From Paractinoplanes aksuensis (GTDB lineage: Bacteria > Actinomycetota > Actinomycetes > Mycobacteriales > Micromonosporaceae), in assembly GCF_024137025.1 (NCBI RefSeq), contig NZ_JAMYJR010000032.1, positions 124,001-188,000 of the forward strand: a DNA stretch of 64,000 nt, written 5' to 3'. Below are positions 8,311 through 16,558 of the stretch, in pieces; the first letter of the stretch is position 1; every line of letters starts with the position of its first letter. The translations under genes and the position numbers were made by a program. The notes below the pieces were generated by a model. That model searched no databases. It saw only the letters and a list, made by a program, of their open reading frames with translations, and was not told the DNA's origin.

Positions 8311-10086
8311 ATGGTGCTCGGCATGACTCTTTCCCGGCGAACCTTGCTGGCGGCGGGGGCGGCCTCGGTGGCTGCCCCCGTCGTCGGCGCCGGTGCCGCG
8401 CAGGCCAACCCTGAGCGCACCTACCGGCTCACCGTGCTCGGCACGTCCGACACCCACGGCAACGTCTACAACTGGGACTACTACAAGGACGCCGAGTACG
8501 ACGACAGCGCGCACAACGACGTCGGCGTGGCCAAGCTGGCCGCCCTCGTCAAGAAGCTTCGGGCCGAGGCGACCGGGGCCACGCTGGTCCTCGACGCGGG
8601 CGACACCATCCAGGGCACGCCGCTGGCCACGTACTACGCCAAGCAGGAGCCGATCACCACGACCGGCGAGAAGCATCCGATGGCCCGGGCCATGAACGTG
8701 CTCAAGTACGACGCGGTGACGCTGGGCAACCACGAGTTCAACTACGGGCTGCCACTGCTCGACCTGTGGATCCGGCAGCTCGGCTTCCCGGCCCTGGCCG
8801 CCAACGCCGTGCACGCCGGCACGGGCCGGCCCGCCTTCACCCCGTACGTAATAAAAAAGGTCTCCCCGGGCCGGCACGCACCGACCCTGCGTGTGGGCAT
8901 CCTGGGCCTCACCAACCCGGGCGTGGCGATCTGGGACCGGGCCAACGTCGAGGGCAGGCTCGAGTTCCTCGACCTGGTGGCGACGGCGGCCAAGTGGGTG
9001 CCGATCATGCGGGCCCGGGGCGCTGACATCGTGCTGATCTCGGCGCACGGCGGCGACAGCGGCACGTCCAGCTACGGTCCCGAGCTGCCCAACGAGAATC
9101 CGTCGGCGCTCATCGCCGAGCAGGTGCCGGGCATCGACGCGATCCTGTTCGGCCACGCCCACGCCGAGGTGGCCCAGCGGTTCGTCACCAACATCCGTAC
9201 GGGAAAGCAGGTTCTGCTCTCGGAGCCGTCCAAGTGGGGGCAGCGCCTGACGAAGATGGACTTCGAGCTGGTGCGCCGGCACGGCCGCTGGGCGGTCACC
9301 ACCAAGTCCTCGGTCACGCTGAACACCAACACCGTCGAGCCCGACCCCCACGTGCTGGCCGCGGTCCGGGGTCAGCACAACAAGACCGTGGCGTACGTGA
9401 ACCAGGTCGTGGCCACCTCGGCCGGGGAACTCTCGGCCGCGTCGTCCCGCTACGAGGACACCCCGATCCTCGACTTCATCAACCAGGTGCAGACCGACAC
9501 GGTCACGGCGGCCCTGGCCGGCACCGAGTACGCGAGCCTGCCCGTGCTGTCGATCGCCGCGCCGTTCAGCCGCACCGCCGTCTTCCCGCCGGGCGACGTC
9601 AAGATCAAGGACGTCGCCGGGCTCTACATCTACGACAACACGCTCGAGGCCGTCGTGCTGACCGGCGCCGAGGTCAAGGCCTACCTCGAGTACTCGGCCA
9701 AGTACTTCGTCACGCTCGCGCCCGGCGCCCCGGCCGACCCGGCCACGATCAGTGACCCGGCCGTCCCCGATTACAACTACGACGTCTTCTCCGGCGTCGA
9801 CTACGACATCGACATCAGCCGCCCGGTCGGCTCCCGGATCACCCGCCTCCAGCTCGCCGGGGCCGACGTCGACCCGGCGGCCCGGTTCGTGGTCGCCGTC
9901 AACAACTACCGCCGGTCGGGCGGCGGCAACTTCCCCGGGATCGTGAAGACGCAGGTCTACAACGCGCAGCAGGAGATCCGCCAGCTGCTGATCGACTGGG
10001 CCCAGGCCCGGGGAGTGATCGACCCGGCCGACTTCTTCGTCAAGAACTGGCAGCTCGTCCGCGACGGCGTGCCCGTCGAGTTCTGA
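8311..10086 (+). CDS. Secreted 5'-nucleotidase / 2',3'-cyclic phosphodiesterase-type metallophosphatase
   Basis: 591 residues with a twin-arginine signal (LSRRTLLAAGAAS, then a hydrophobic stretch and AQA-N cleavage). Calcineurin-like metal ligands follow in order: SDTHGN, DAGDTIQG, GNHEFNYG, ISAHGGD and FGHAHAE. The C-terminal half is the 5'-nucleotidase substrate domain (FINQVQTDT..., NNYRRSGGGNFPG). The family releases phosphate from extracellular nucleotides. ATG 8323 (MTLSRRT) is an equally good start and gives a more typical Tat n-region. It stands alone on this strand; no phosphate-box search could be done. Confidence 0.93.
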   Translation: MVLGMTLSRRTLLAAGAASVAAPVVGAGAAQANPERTYRLTVLGTSDTHGNVYNWDYYKDAEYDDSAHNDVGVAKLAALVKKLRAEATGATLVLDAGDTIQGTPLATYYAKQEPITTTGEKHPMARAMNVLKYDAVTLGNHEFNYGLPLLDLWIRQLGFPALAANAVHAGTGRPAFTPYVIKKVSPGRHAPTLRVGILGLTNPGVAIWDRANVEGRLEFLDLVATAAKWVPIMRARGADIVLISAHGGDSGTSSYGPELPNENPSALIAEQVPGIDAILFGHAHAEVAQRFVTNIRTGKQVLLSEPSKWGQRLTKMDFELVRRHGRWAVTTKSSVTLNTNTVEPDPHVLAAVRGQHNKTVAYVNQVVATSAGELSAASSRYEDTPILDFINQVQTDTVTAALAGTEYASLPVLSIAAPFSRTAVFPPGDVKIKDVAGLYIYDNTLEAVVLTGAEVKAYLEYSAKYFVTLAPGAPADPATISDPAVPDYNYDVFSGVDYDIDISRPVGSRITRLQLAGADVDPAARFVVAVNNYRRSGGGNFPGIVKTQVYNAQQEIRQLLIDWAQARGVIDPADFFVKNWQLVRDGVPVEF

Positions 10087-10087
10087 A

Positions 10088-10429
10088 TCACCCCGTCGTC
10101 AGGGCCAGAAAGGCTACGACGGCGGCGGTGAGCACCGTGCCGAAGGCTATCCAGTACGGGTAGCGCTCGTTGCCGCCGCGGCGCGCTTCCGCGCCGCGGC
10201 GGACCGCCGACACCACCCCGGGCACGCCGAGCAGCAACGTCCAGAACACCACGGGGGCCCAGGACGGCGCCGGGGGCCGGGCCGCCCGGGCCATCTCTTC
10301 CGGGAAGCGCACGAGCAGCCGGCCGTGGTGCGTGTGCGGGCCGGGAGCCGCAGCCGGCGCCGGGTCCGCTTGCGGCTCGGCCCAGGGCGGGGTCGTCGGA
10401 TATTGCGCGTACGGGATCGGGGCTGTCAT
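10088..10429 (-). CDS. Small proline-rich membrane protein
   Basis: 113 residues starting MTAPIPYAQYPTTPP. The N-terminal ~40 residues are Pro/Ala-rich and probably disordered, followed by two hydrophobic segments (about residues 58-75 and 92-110). AAAGG stands 9 bp before ATG 10429; an earlier in-frame start is unlikely because it falls in the inverted repeat upstream. No recognised domain. Convergent with the 5'-nucleotidase gene: the two stops are adjacent. Confidence 0.6.
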   Translation of the reverse strand: MTAPIPYAQYPTTPPWAEPQADPAPAAAPGPHTHHGRLLVRFPEEMARAARPPAPSWAPVVFWTLLLGVPGVVSAVRRGAEARRGGNERYPYWIAFGTVLTAAVVAFLALTTG

Positions 10430-10511
10430 CTCCGGCGGCCTTTCGGTAGCGGCTCGGTTGCATTTCCGTGCCGCCCGGCCCCATCGGCCGCCCCCGACCC
10501 GACCTGAGGCC

Positions 10512-10569
10512 AAGGCGTGTTTCATAACTGGACCCGGCGCAGGTCGACCCCAGTTATGAAACACGCTTT
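10512..10569. repeat. Long perfect inverted repeat (17-bp arms)
   Basis: GCGTGTTTCATAACTGG (10515-10531) and its exact reverse complement (10550-10566) are separated by 18 bases. The arms extend by AA/TT pairs across a G-T mismatch. It lies directly after the stop of the MerR-family gene, so it may act as its terminator. Its low GC content against the surroundings also suggests a mobile-element end or MITE-like remnant. Confidence 0.85.
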
Positions 10570-11422
10570 AGTTTTCGGTTGCAGTTCGCACGGGCACCTG
10601 CATCTCGGTGACCCACTTCTCGAACTCGCCGGGCGGGCACTCGAGGTAGACCTCGACCGCGAACCCGGGCCCGACCGCGCGGTAGCCGTTGTCGTCGATC
10701 CAGTTGGCGAGTTTCTGCCCGGTGCGGAACGCCTCGGACATCGGCCCGTGGTGCAGCGCGGTGGCGGCCTGCTCGACCGGTGGCACCACGACCGCCTCGA
10801 AGCCGGCGTCGGCCGGGACCTCGACGTCGCCGATCGGGAACGCGGCGTGCACGCCGATCGTCTCGTCGCCGGGCGCGGTCGGCTCCGCGGTGTAGTAGGC
10901 GATCGGCGCTCCGGTCATCGGGACGCCGTGCTTCTCCATGAGCTCCATCAGCCGCGGATAGAGCGGGCTGAGGTTCTCGGTGATCGACGTCGGGTCGTCG
11001 TAGCTGGTCGCCGTGGCGGAGAGCATGGCCACCCGCGTGGCCGGAATGCTCTTGAGGACGACGTCTCCCGTGTCCATGTGTCCCTCGCTCTCGATCATCC
11101 GGAGGCGCGCGTCGACCTGGGCCAGCCGGGCCGTGTCCTGCGTCATCCGCGCCGCCAGCTCGGCCCGCCGCAGCCGCAGCATGCCGCGCAGCTCCTGCGG
11201 GTCGACCTTCTCGTCGATCAGCGTCTGCACCTGCTGCAGGCTGAAGCCGAGGTCTTTGAGGGCGGTCACCCGGTTGAGCAGCCGGAGCTGCGCGGCCGTG
11301 TAGAACCGGTACCCGCTGTGCGGATCGACGTGGGCGGGACGCAACAGCCCGATGGCGTCGTAGTGGCGCAGCATGCGCACCGACACCCGGCCGAGACCCG
11401 CGAACTCTCCGATACTGAACAT
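10568..11422 (-). CDS. MerR-family transcriptional regulator with C-terminal effector-binding domain
   Basis: 284 residues. The N-terminus has the MerR winged HTH (MFSIGEFAGLGRVSVRMLRHYDAIGLLRP; HTH plus the RFYTAAQL wing), then a dimerisation coiled coil (residues about 75-120) and a GyrI/BltR-like ligand domain (IPATRVAMLSATATSYDD ... GYRAVGPGFAVEVYLECP). Such proteins bind lipophilic cations or drugs and untwist a promoter with a long spacer. A matching 19-bp-spacer promoter with a palindrome lies directly upstream, pointing to autoregulation. Confidence 0.88.
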   Translation of the reverse strand: MFSIGEFAGLGRVSVRMLRHYDAIGLLRPAHVDPHSGYRFYTAAQLRLLNRVTALKDLGFSLQQVQTLIDEKVDPQELRGMLRLRRAELAARMTQDTARLAQVDARLRMIESEGHMDTGDVVLKSIPATRVAMLSATATSYDDPTSITENLSPLYPRLMELMEKHGVPMTGAPIAYYTAEPTAPGDETIGVHAAFPIGDVEVPADAGFEAVVVPPVEQAATALHHGPMSEAFRTGQKLANWIDDNGYRAVGPGFAVEVYLECPPGEFEKWVTEMQVPVRTATEN

Positions 11423-11431
11423 GGTCCCCTC

Positions 11432-11462
11432 ACTGTCGGGCCTGACACGGTGTGAGGGTCAA
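11432..11462 (-). promoter_or_regulatory. MerR-type promoter with 19-bp spacer and operator palindrome
   Basis: On the minus strand TTGACC (11462-11457) and GACAGT (11437-11432) are separated by 19 bp instead of 17, as in MerR-controlled promoters. The spacer contains CCTCACACCGTGTCAGG (11457-11441), an imperfect palindrome with 7 of 8 arm positions matching. It drives the MerR-like gene starting at 11422. Confidence 0.6.
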
Positions 11463-11473
11463 CCGCCGCCGGG

Positions 11474-12889
11474 CTACGGGACGGTGCCACCCTCGACGGG
11501 CGGGTCCGCGGTCGGTGGCGTGGTCGGGGGCGTCGTCGGCGGCGTCGTCGGCGGCGTGGTCGGGGGAGTGGTGGGCGGGGTCGTCGGCGGCGTGGTGGCC
11601 GGCGGAGTCGTGGTGGGCGCCGTCGTCGCCGGCGTGGTGGTCGGCGTGGCACTCGGGGTGCGGGTGCGGTTGGGCACACTGCCGCGCGTGGTCGTCTGAC
11701 TGGTCGGCTCGGTGCTCGGGGTCTCGGAGACCTCGTCGGTGGGGTCGCCGGTGGGCGCCTCGACCGAGGGGCCGGGCACGGACTGGTTGACGTCACGCTT
11801 CTTGTCGTCGTCGTCGCCGCTCAGGGCGATCGCGAAGGCCAGCCCGCCGGCCAGCACGAGCAGGGCGATCACGGCCACCAGCAGCGCGGTCTGGCTGCGG
11901 GGCGGACGCTTGCCGCGCAGCGACGTCGACGTGAGCGACGTCGGCGGGACGGCCGGCGGCACCTTCGGCGGCAGGTCGCGGGGCATCGGCACGGCCCGCG
12001 TGGGCGCGGCCGGGCTGAGCGGGGCGACCATGGTCGTGCCGGTCATCCTCTTCCAGTCCAGCGGGCCGGCCGCGGCGAAGGCGGCCTCGGCGAACTCCTC
12101 GCCCGACTGGAAGCGGTCGCCCGGCTGCTTGGCCATGGCCCGCTCGATCAGCTCGCGCACCTCGAGCGGCACGTGGTCGGGCAGCGGCTCGGGCTCGTCC
12201 TCGAGGTGGCGCAGGGCCACCTGCAGCGCGTTGTCGCCGTCGAACGGCGGGTGGCCGGCGATGCAGTGGTAGGCCACAGCGCCGAGCGCGTAGATGTCGG
12301 TGGCCGCGCTGACGTTGCCCTTGGCGACCTGCTCGGGCGCCATGTAGAGGGCGGTGCCGACGATCGCGTTGACCGCCGTGACGCTGGTGACGGCGGCCGA
12401 GCGGGCCACGCCGAAGTCGACCAGCACGACCGTGCCGTTGGGCTTGACGATCAGGTTGCCCGGCTTGACGTCGCGGTGGACCGTGCCGGCCTGGTGGGCG
12501 GCGTGCAGCGCGTCGGCCGCCTGCCCGACGATCGACATGACCTCGGTGACCGGCATCGGGCCCTGCTTGACCCGGGCCGACAGCGGCTCGCCCTCGACGT
12601 AGGCCATGACCAGGTAGGCCATGTTGTCCTCGCCGCCGGACTCGCCGGCGCTCGCGTAGTCGTAGACCTCGACGACACCCGGGTGGCGGAAGGCCGCCAT
12701 CATGCGCGCCTCGCCGTAGAAGCGGGCGGCGAACTCGGGGTCGGACATCATGTTGGAGCGCAGCACCTTGACGGCGATGACCCGGCCCAGCACGACATCG
12801 GTACCGCGCCAGACGTCACCCATCCCGCCCGTGGCGATGCGCTCGTCCAACCGATAACGGTTGCCCAGGAGGTGACCGGCAGCAAGCAC
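11474..12889 (-). CDS. Serine/threonine protein kinase, membrane-anchored (PknA/PknB type)
   Basis: 471 residues. The kinase domain spans about residues 10-270: glycine loop (IATGGMGDVW), catalytic Lys in IAVKVLR, HRDVKPGNL catalytic loop, VDFGVAR metal loop and MAPEQ activation segment. A single transmembrane helix follows (TALLVAVIALLVLAGGLAFAI). The outside part is a low-complexity Thr/Pro tail with repeated TTPP units and no PASTA domains, so it may be a wall-spanning stalk. GTG 12889 follows AAGG by six bases; TTG 12892 is an alternative. Substrates unknown. Confidence 0.9.
   Translation of the reverse strand: MLAAGHLLGNRYRLDERIATGGMGDVWRGTDVVLGRVIAVKVLRSNMMSDPEFAARFYGEARMMAAFRHPGVVEVYDYASAGESGGEDNMAYLVMAYVEGEPLSARVKQGPMPVTEVMSIVGQAADALHAAHQAGTVHRDVKPGNLIVKPNGTVVLVDFGVARSAAVTSVTAVNAIVGTALYMAPEQVAKGNVSAATDIYALGAVAYHCIAGHPPFDGDNALQVALRHLEDEPEPLPDHVPLEVRELIERAMAKQPGDRFQSGEEFAEAAFAAAGPLDWKRMTGTTMVAPLSPAAPTRAVPMPRDLPPKVPPAVPPTSLTSTSLRGKRPPRSQTALLVAVIALLVLAGGLAFAIALSGDDDDKKRDVNQSVPGPSVEAPTGDPTDEVSETPSTEPTSQTTTRGSVPNRTRTPSATPTTTPATTAPTTTPPATTPPTTPPTTPPTTPPTTPPTTPPTTPPTADPPVEGGTVP
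11512..11640. repeat. Low-complexity TTPP-coding repeat in kinase tail
   Basis: The DNA is a degenerate repeat of GTCGTCGGCGGC-like units encoding Thr-Thr-Pro-Pro on the minus strand about seven times. It is likely to vary in length between strains. Confidence 0.7.
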
Positions 12890-13002
12890 CAACGGACCTT
12901 ATCTAATCGGGTGGCGAACCACAGCGGAGCGACGGCGAAACTGTAACCGGCCCGCCCGCTCGACGGGGGGCCAGAGGGGGCACCTCGCTGGGCGTATCCG
13001 TC

Positions 13003-13027
13003 CGGGCGGCGCGGGGAGCGCCGCCCG
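13003..13027 (-). terminator. GC-rich hairpin
   Basis: CGGGCGGCGC pairs perfectly with GCGCCGCCCG over 10 bp with a 5-base loop, 11 bp after the stop of the leftward gene ending at 13039. No U-tract follows. Confidence 0.65.
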
Positions 13028-13038
13028 GAGGGGAACTG

Positions 13039-13455
13039 TCAGTTGTCGTACGTCGGCGTGACCACGACCGCGGTCTCGGCCAGCTCACGCTCCTCGGCCT
13101 CGGCCTGCTGTTCGAGGGCGGCCCGGGCCGACGTGGCCACGGCGTAGCCGACAGCCGCGCCGAGCAGCCCGACGCCGATGATCAGGCCCCACGGCCGCGA
13201 CGGCTTGCGCCCGGCCAGGGCGGCCGCGGCCGCGTTGGCCCGCGCCCAGGCCACGTCGGCCTTGCCGCTCGCCTTGCCCGCGTAGTACTGGCCCTTGCCG
13301 GCCAGCTTGTGACTCTGATCACTGGCCTTCCCGGCCAGTTTGGTGGCTTTGTCGCCCGTGTCCTTCGCGGTGTCGGTCGCCGCCGCCATGGCAGCCGTCA
13401 GGTACTCCCAGGCCTGCGTGGCCGTACGTTCCGCCTTGCTCTTGCTGGAGAACAT
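13039..13455 (-). CDS. Alanine/lysine-rich protein with one membrane segment
   Basis: 138 residues, start ATG 13455 with GGGAGG 8 bp upstream. The N-terminal half is an amphipathic, Ala/Lys-rich helix with repeated 'DKATKLAGKASDQSHKLAGK'-like units, resembling LEA/apolipoprotein-type helical repeats. It is followed by a hydrophobic segment (PWGLIIGVGLLGAAVGYAVA) and an acidic tail. No enzymatic motif. Function unknown; a membrane-attached stress or scaffold protein is one possibility. Confidence 0.65.
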   Translation of the reverse strand: MFSSKSKAERTATQAWEYLTAAMAAATDTAKDTGDKATKLAGKASDQSHKLAGKGQYYAGKASGKADVAWARANAAAAALAGRKPSRPWGLIIGVGLLGAAVGYAVATSARAALEQQAEAEERELAETAVVVTPTYDN

Positions 13456-13769
13456 TTCTCTTACCTCCCGGCTCGCTCCAGGTTTGCCCTGCCCTGGTCC
13501 GCTGTTCAGCAAACGTGTCCGGTGTGGACGCCATCACGTTTCGGAAACAAGTTGCCACCCACCGGTACTCTTGACCCGGTTCACACGAGGCACTCAGGTG
13601 CCTGACAGGTTCGGGTCCTAACCTTTTGGTCAGTTTCACCGAACCTTCCGGGGGTAGATCGGACCACCCCCGGGCGTCGGGGGTGACCAGGCGAGAACCT
13701 CTCGCTGTGGTTTGTCCCCGCGTGCGAGGAACGACGCCCGGAAGTCCCGGGCGGGTGGAGGGAATTGGC

Positions 13770-14132
13770 GTGACGCTGTCGATAATGACGTCGACGCTTG
13801 CCGACGACGTGGTGGAGGTCTCGCCCAGCGGCGAGATCGACGTCGAGAACGCGTACGAGATCCGCGAGGCTGTGGCGACACAGCTGGGGGCCCGGAAGTT
13901 CGTACGCATTGAGCTGAACTTGCAGAACGTGACCTTCATCGACTCGGTGGGCATCAGCGCGCTTGTGGCCGCGTTCCAGCTCGCCCAGGTCAGTGAGGTG
14001 AAGCTGATCGTGACCCGGCCCAGCCGGTTCGCGCATCGCCAGCTCTGGGTGACCGGGCTGCTCGGCCTGTTCGGCAACCCCCAGCCCTTCGGTGAGGCCG
14101 ACGCGGCCCAGCCGGCGGTCTCGGGGGCCTGA
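13770..14132 (+). CDS. STAS-domain protein (anti-anti-sigma factor type)
   Basis: 120 residues covering one STAS domain. The phosphorylatable serine motif is present in FIDSVGISAL, as in SpoIIAA/RsbV proteins. The family binds anti-sigma kinases when unphosphorylated. GTG 13770 is preceded by GGAGGGAA. No anti-sigma kinase gene is adjacent, so its partner lies elsewhere. A strong terminator follows. Confidence 0.85.
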   Translation: MTLSIMTSTLADDVVEVSPSGEIDVENAYEIREAVATQLGARKFVRIELNLQNVTFIDSVGISALVAAFQLAQVSEVKLIVTRPSRFAHRQLWVTGLLGLFGNPQPFGEADAAQPAVSGA

Positions 14133-14144
14133 CCGGAATCAGCA

Positions 14145-14183
14145 CGAAGGCGGCCGGGTCGATGACCCGGCCGCCTTCGTTTT
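14145..14183 (+). terminator. Strong intrinsic terminator, bidirectional
   Basis: A 16-bp perfect stem (14145-14160 with 14164-14179), GAT loop, followed by TTTT on the plus strand. It separates the STAS gene from the convergent surE. Confidence 0.9.
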
Positions 14184-14195
14184 GCCCGAATTCCG

Positions 14196-15038
14196 CTACT
14201 GCAGCGTGGACGCGTGCAGCGGGATCGCCTCGAGGTTGATCTTCACTTCGGTCATCTCGTGCGGCGGCCGGATCGGCGTGACCACGGCGAAGTGCTCGGC
14301 CAGGGCGGCCAGATCGGTGTCCGGCTGCAGGGTGTCGTCGGCGGCCTGCACGGCCGTGCGCACGAAGCCCTCACCGGCCTCGGCGATGCTCACCTGCACC
14401 TGGCCGAACTGGGCCAGCGAGGCCCGCCGCAGCCCCCGGATCCCGTCCATGTGCAGGTCGGGCACGTTCAGGTTGAAGATCGTGCCGGCCGGCGTATGGG
14501 TCAGCGTGGGCACCAGGCGGACGGCCAGCTCGGCCGCGCTGCCCCAGTGCCGCTTCTCGTCCTCCTCGTGGTCGAGGGCGGCCAGCGCGGCGCCCCCGCT
14601 GCGGGCCGAGGAGACCCGGGGCGACAGCACGTCGAGCGAGACGGCCAGCCCGTGCAGACCCGCGTACGACCCGGTGAGCGTGGCCCCCACCGTGCCGGAG
14701 TGCACCACCGCGGCCCCGGCGTTGGCGCCCCGGTTGATCCCCGAGAAGATCATCTCGGGCGGCTCGCCGAACGCCTCGCGCAGGGCCAGCAGCACGATGT
14801 AGGCGGGGGAGGCGGCCACCGCGTACGCCGGGATGTGCTTGGCGTGAGGCAGCTCACGCTTGTGCAGGATGATCTTGCCGTGTTCCTCGACCGCCGTCAT
14901 GGCGGCGCTGCTGCCGCTGGCCTCGGTGATCGGCGCGGCGACCACGACGTCGTGACCCTCCCGGGCCGCCGCTCGCGCCAGCCAGCGCAGGCCCGGCGCG
15001 TCGATGCCGTCGTCGTTGGTGACCAGGATTCTTGTCAT
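14196..15038 (-). CDS. surE: SurE-type 5'/3'-nucleotidase
   Basis: 280 residues beginning MTRILVTNDDGIDAPGL; the NDDG motif holds the metal-binding Asp pair of SurE acid phosphatases. FSGINRGANAGAAVVHSGTVGA is the second family signature and N-terminal asparagine ligand. The enzyme dephosphorylates nucleoside monophosphates and some short polyphosphates. It overlaps the preceding sugar-kinase gene by 4 bp (ATGA), so the pair is translationally coupled. Confidence 0.88.
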   Translation of the reverse strand: MTRILVTNDDGIDAPGLRWLARAAAREGHDVVVAAPITEASGSSAAMTAVEEHGKIILHKRELPHAKHIPAYAVAASPAYIVLLALREAFGEPPEMIFSGINRGANAGAAVVHSGTVGATLTGSYAGLHGLAVSLDVLSPRVSSARSGGAALAALDHEEDEKRHWGSAAELAVRLVPTLTHTPAGTIFNLNVPDLHMDGIRGLRRASLAQFGQVQVSIAEAGEGFVRTAVQAADDTLQPDTDLAALAEHFAVVTPIRPPHEMTEVKINLEAIPLHASTLQ

Positions 15039-15967
15039 CGCGCCTTCTTGATCGGGGTGAGCTTGACCCGCTCGGTGAGCACCTGGACGGCGTCCATGTG
15101 CCCGGTGCCGAGCCCGTGCCGGGTGACGTTGAGCGCGCCGGCGGCCGCCCCGGTCCGCACCGCCTGCGTCATCTCACCGCCCTTGGCCAGCACCGCGGCG
15201 ACCCCGGCGGTCATCGAGTCGCCGGCGCCACGGTGGTCGGCGATGGTGAGTTTCGGGATGGCGACCCGGTAGATCTGTTCGTTGAACAGGGCCAGCGCCC
15301 CCGCGTCGGCCCGGGACAGCAGGGCCATCTCGGCGCCGTTCTCGTGCAGGTTGATCAGCGCTTCGGTCAGCGTCTTCTCGGACTCGTCCTTGATCACGCC
15401 GTCCCGCAGCAGCTCCTCGTGGCTGACCTTGACCACGTCGAGCCCGGCCTCGAGCACCGCCTTGAGGTGGTCGCCGGACAGGTCGGCGATCACCCGGCAG
15501 CCGTGAGCGCGCAGGTCGTGCGCGAGCCGCCCGTAGACGTCGGGCCGGATGACCGAGGGGTGGGCCGGGCCGCTCAGGATCGCGTTGCCGGCCCGCAGCC
15601 CCTCGGCCAGGGCCAAGTTGTAGAGCTCGTCCAGCTCGTGCCGGGTGAACGGGGCGCCGGGCTGCTCGGCCAGCTCGACCCGCGCGCCGTTGCGGCGGTC
15701 GTGCACGTACCAGCCGCTGCCGCTCTCGCGCGGGACGGTGCGCAGCTGGACACCCTTGAAGTCGAGCAGCGGCTTGAGCACGCGGCCCACCTCGCCGCCG
15801 ACCGCGGTGCACAGCGTCACCTCGGCGCCCAGCGAGGTGATCATGCGAGCCTGCCAGATGCCCTGACCGCCCGGGTGGACGTGCAGTTCCGGCTGATTGT
15901 GTTGCTGTTCGATGGTCACCGTGAGTTGCGGTGCCGGTGCGAAGACCATCACCCGAGCGTCGCCCAT
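15035..15967 (-). CDS. PfkB/ribokinase-family carbohydrate kinase (1-phosphofructokinase-like)
   Basis: 310 residues. The C-terminal anion hole and catalytic base are present as DHRGAGDSMTAG, and the N-terminal glycine motif as HPGGQGIWQARM, which fits the tagatose-6-P/1-phosphofructokinase branch. Overlaps surE by 4 bp. A kinase coupled to a phosphomonoesterase is an odd pairing: they could act in opposition on one substrate or in a salvage route. The substrate is not predictable. Confidence 0.82.
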   Translation of the reverse strand: MGDARVMVFAPAPQLTVTIEQQHNQPELHVHPGGQGIWQARMITSLGAEVTLCTAVGGEVGRVLKPLLDFKGVQLRTVPRESGSGWYVHDRRNGARVELAEQPGAPFTRHELDELYNLALAEGLRAGNAILSGPAHPSVIRPDVYGRLAHDLRAHGCRVIADLSGDHLKAVLEAGLDVVKVSHEELLRDGVIKDESEKTLTEALINLHENGAEMALLSRADAGALALFNEQIYRVAIPKLTIADHRGAGDSMTAGVAAVLAKGGEMTQAVRTGAAAGALNVTRHGLGTGHMDAVQVLTERVKLTPIKKAR

Positions 15968-16021
15968 AAGGGCATTCTTGCCGTAGAGATCCCTTTTAGG
16001 TGCGGATTGCCGTAAATGCCG

Positions 16022-16330
16022 TCAGGCCTCGAAACCCTCGTTGGTCAGCTCCAGCAGCGGCCCGGTCAGCTCGGGCCGGGTGCGCAGCAGATCCTCCAGG
16101 CGTACGCGCCATTTCCCGGCCTCGACATCGGCCGCGTACCGGTCGCCACCGGTCTCGACCAGCGCCGTCAGCAGCCGCTGGCGAGTGTCGGCGAAGTGGC
16201 CGTACATCTCGCTGCCCAGCCGGCTGAGCACCCGGGCCGCGAAGGCCTCGGAATGCGCGCTGCCGGCGGCCCTCACGAACGCGCGGGCCGCGTCGAACGC
16301 GGCCCTCGGCTGGTGGATGACAGTGGTCAT
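16022..16330 (-). CDS. Small hypothetical protein
   Basis: 102 residues from ATG 16330, with GGGAGGA 8 bp upstream. Mostly helical, with no signal peptide and no cysteine: AFDAARAFVRAAGSAHSEAFAARVLSRLG and LEDLLRTRPELTGPLLELTNEGFEA. Its stop is 54 bp from the kinase start, so it may be the first gene of the kinase-surE operon. I do not recognise a family. Confidence 0.65.
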   Translation of the reverse strand: MTTVIHQPRAAFDAARAFVRAAGSAHSEAFAARVLSRLGSEMYGHFADTRQRLLTALVETGGDRYAADVEAGKWRVRLEDLLRTRPELTGPLLELTNEGFEA

Positions 16331-16558
16331 GCTGGTGTCCTCCCGTGATGACATGGTCACCAAGCGTAGAGGGGATGCCGAGGTCCGGACGGAAGTCGGC
16401 ACACGCGGTGACCGCTGTGATCATCGTGCCCCGTGGAGTGTGATGATCGCCATAGCTGACGGCGACCCGCTCACCCCGCGCCAGAACATCTCGAACCGCC
16501 GGGGGCAAAGCGGGGTATGTAGTCGTTGACAGCTAGTTCCGCCTGGAAAGGGAAATCC

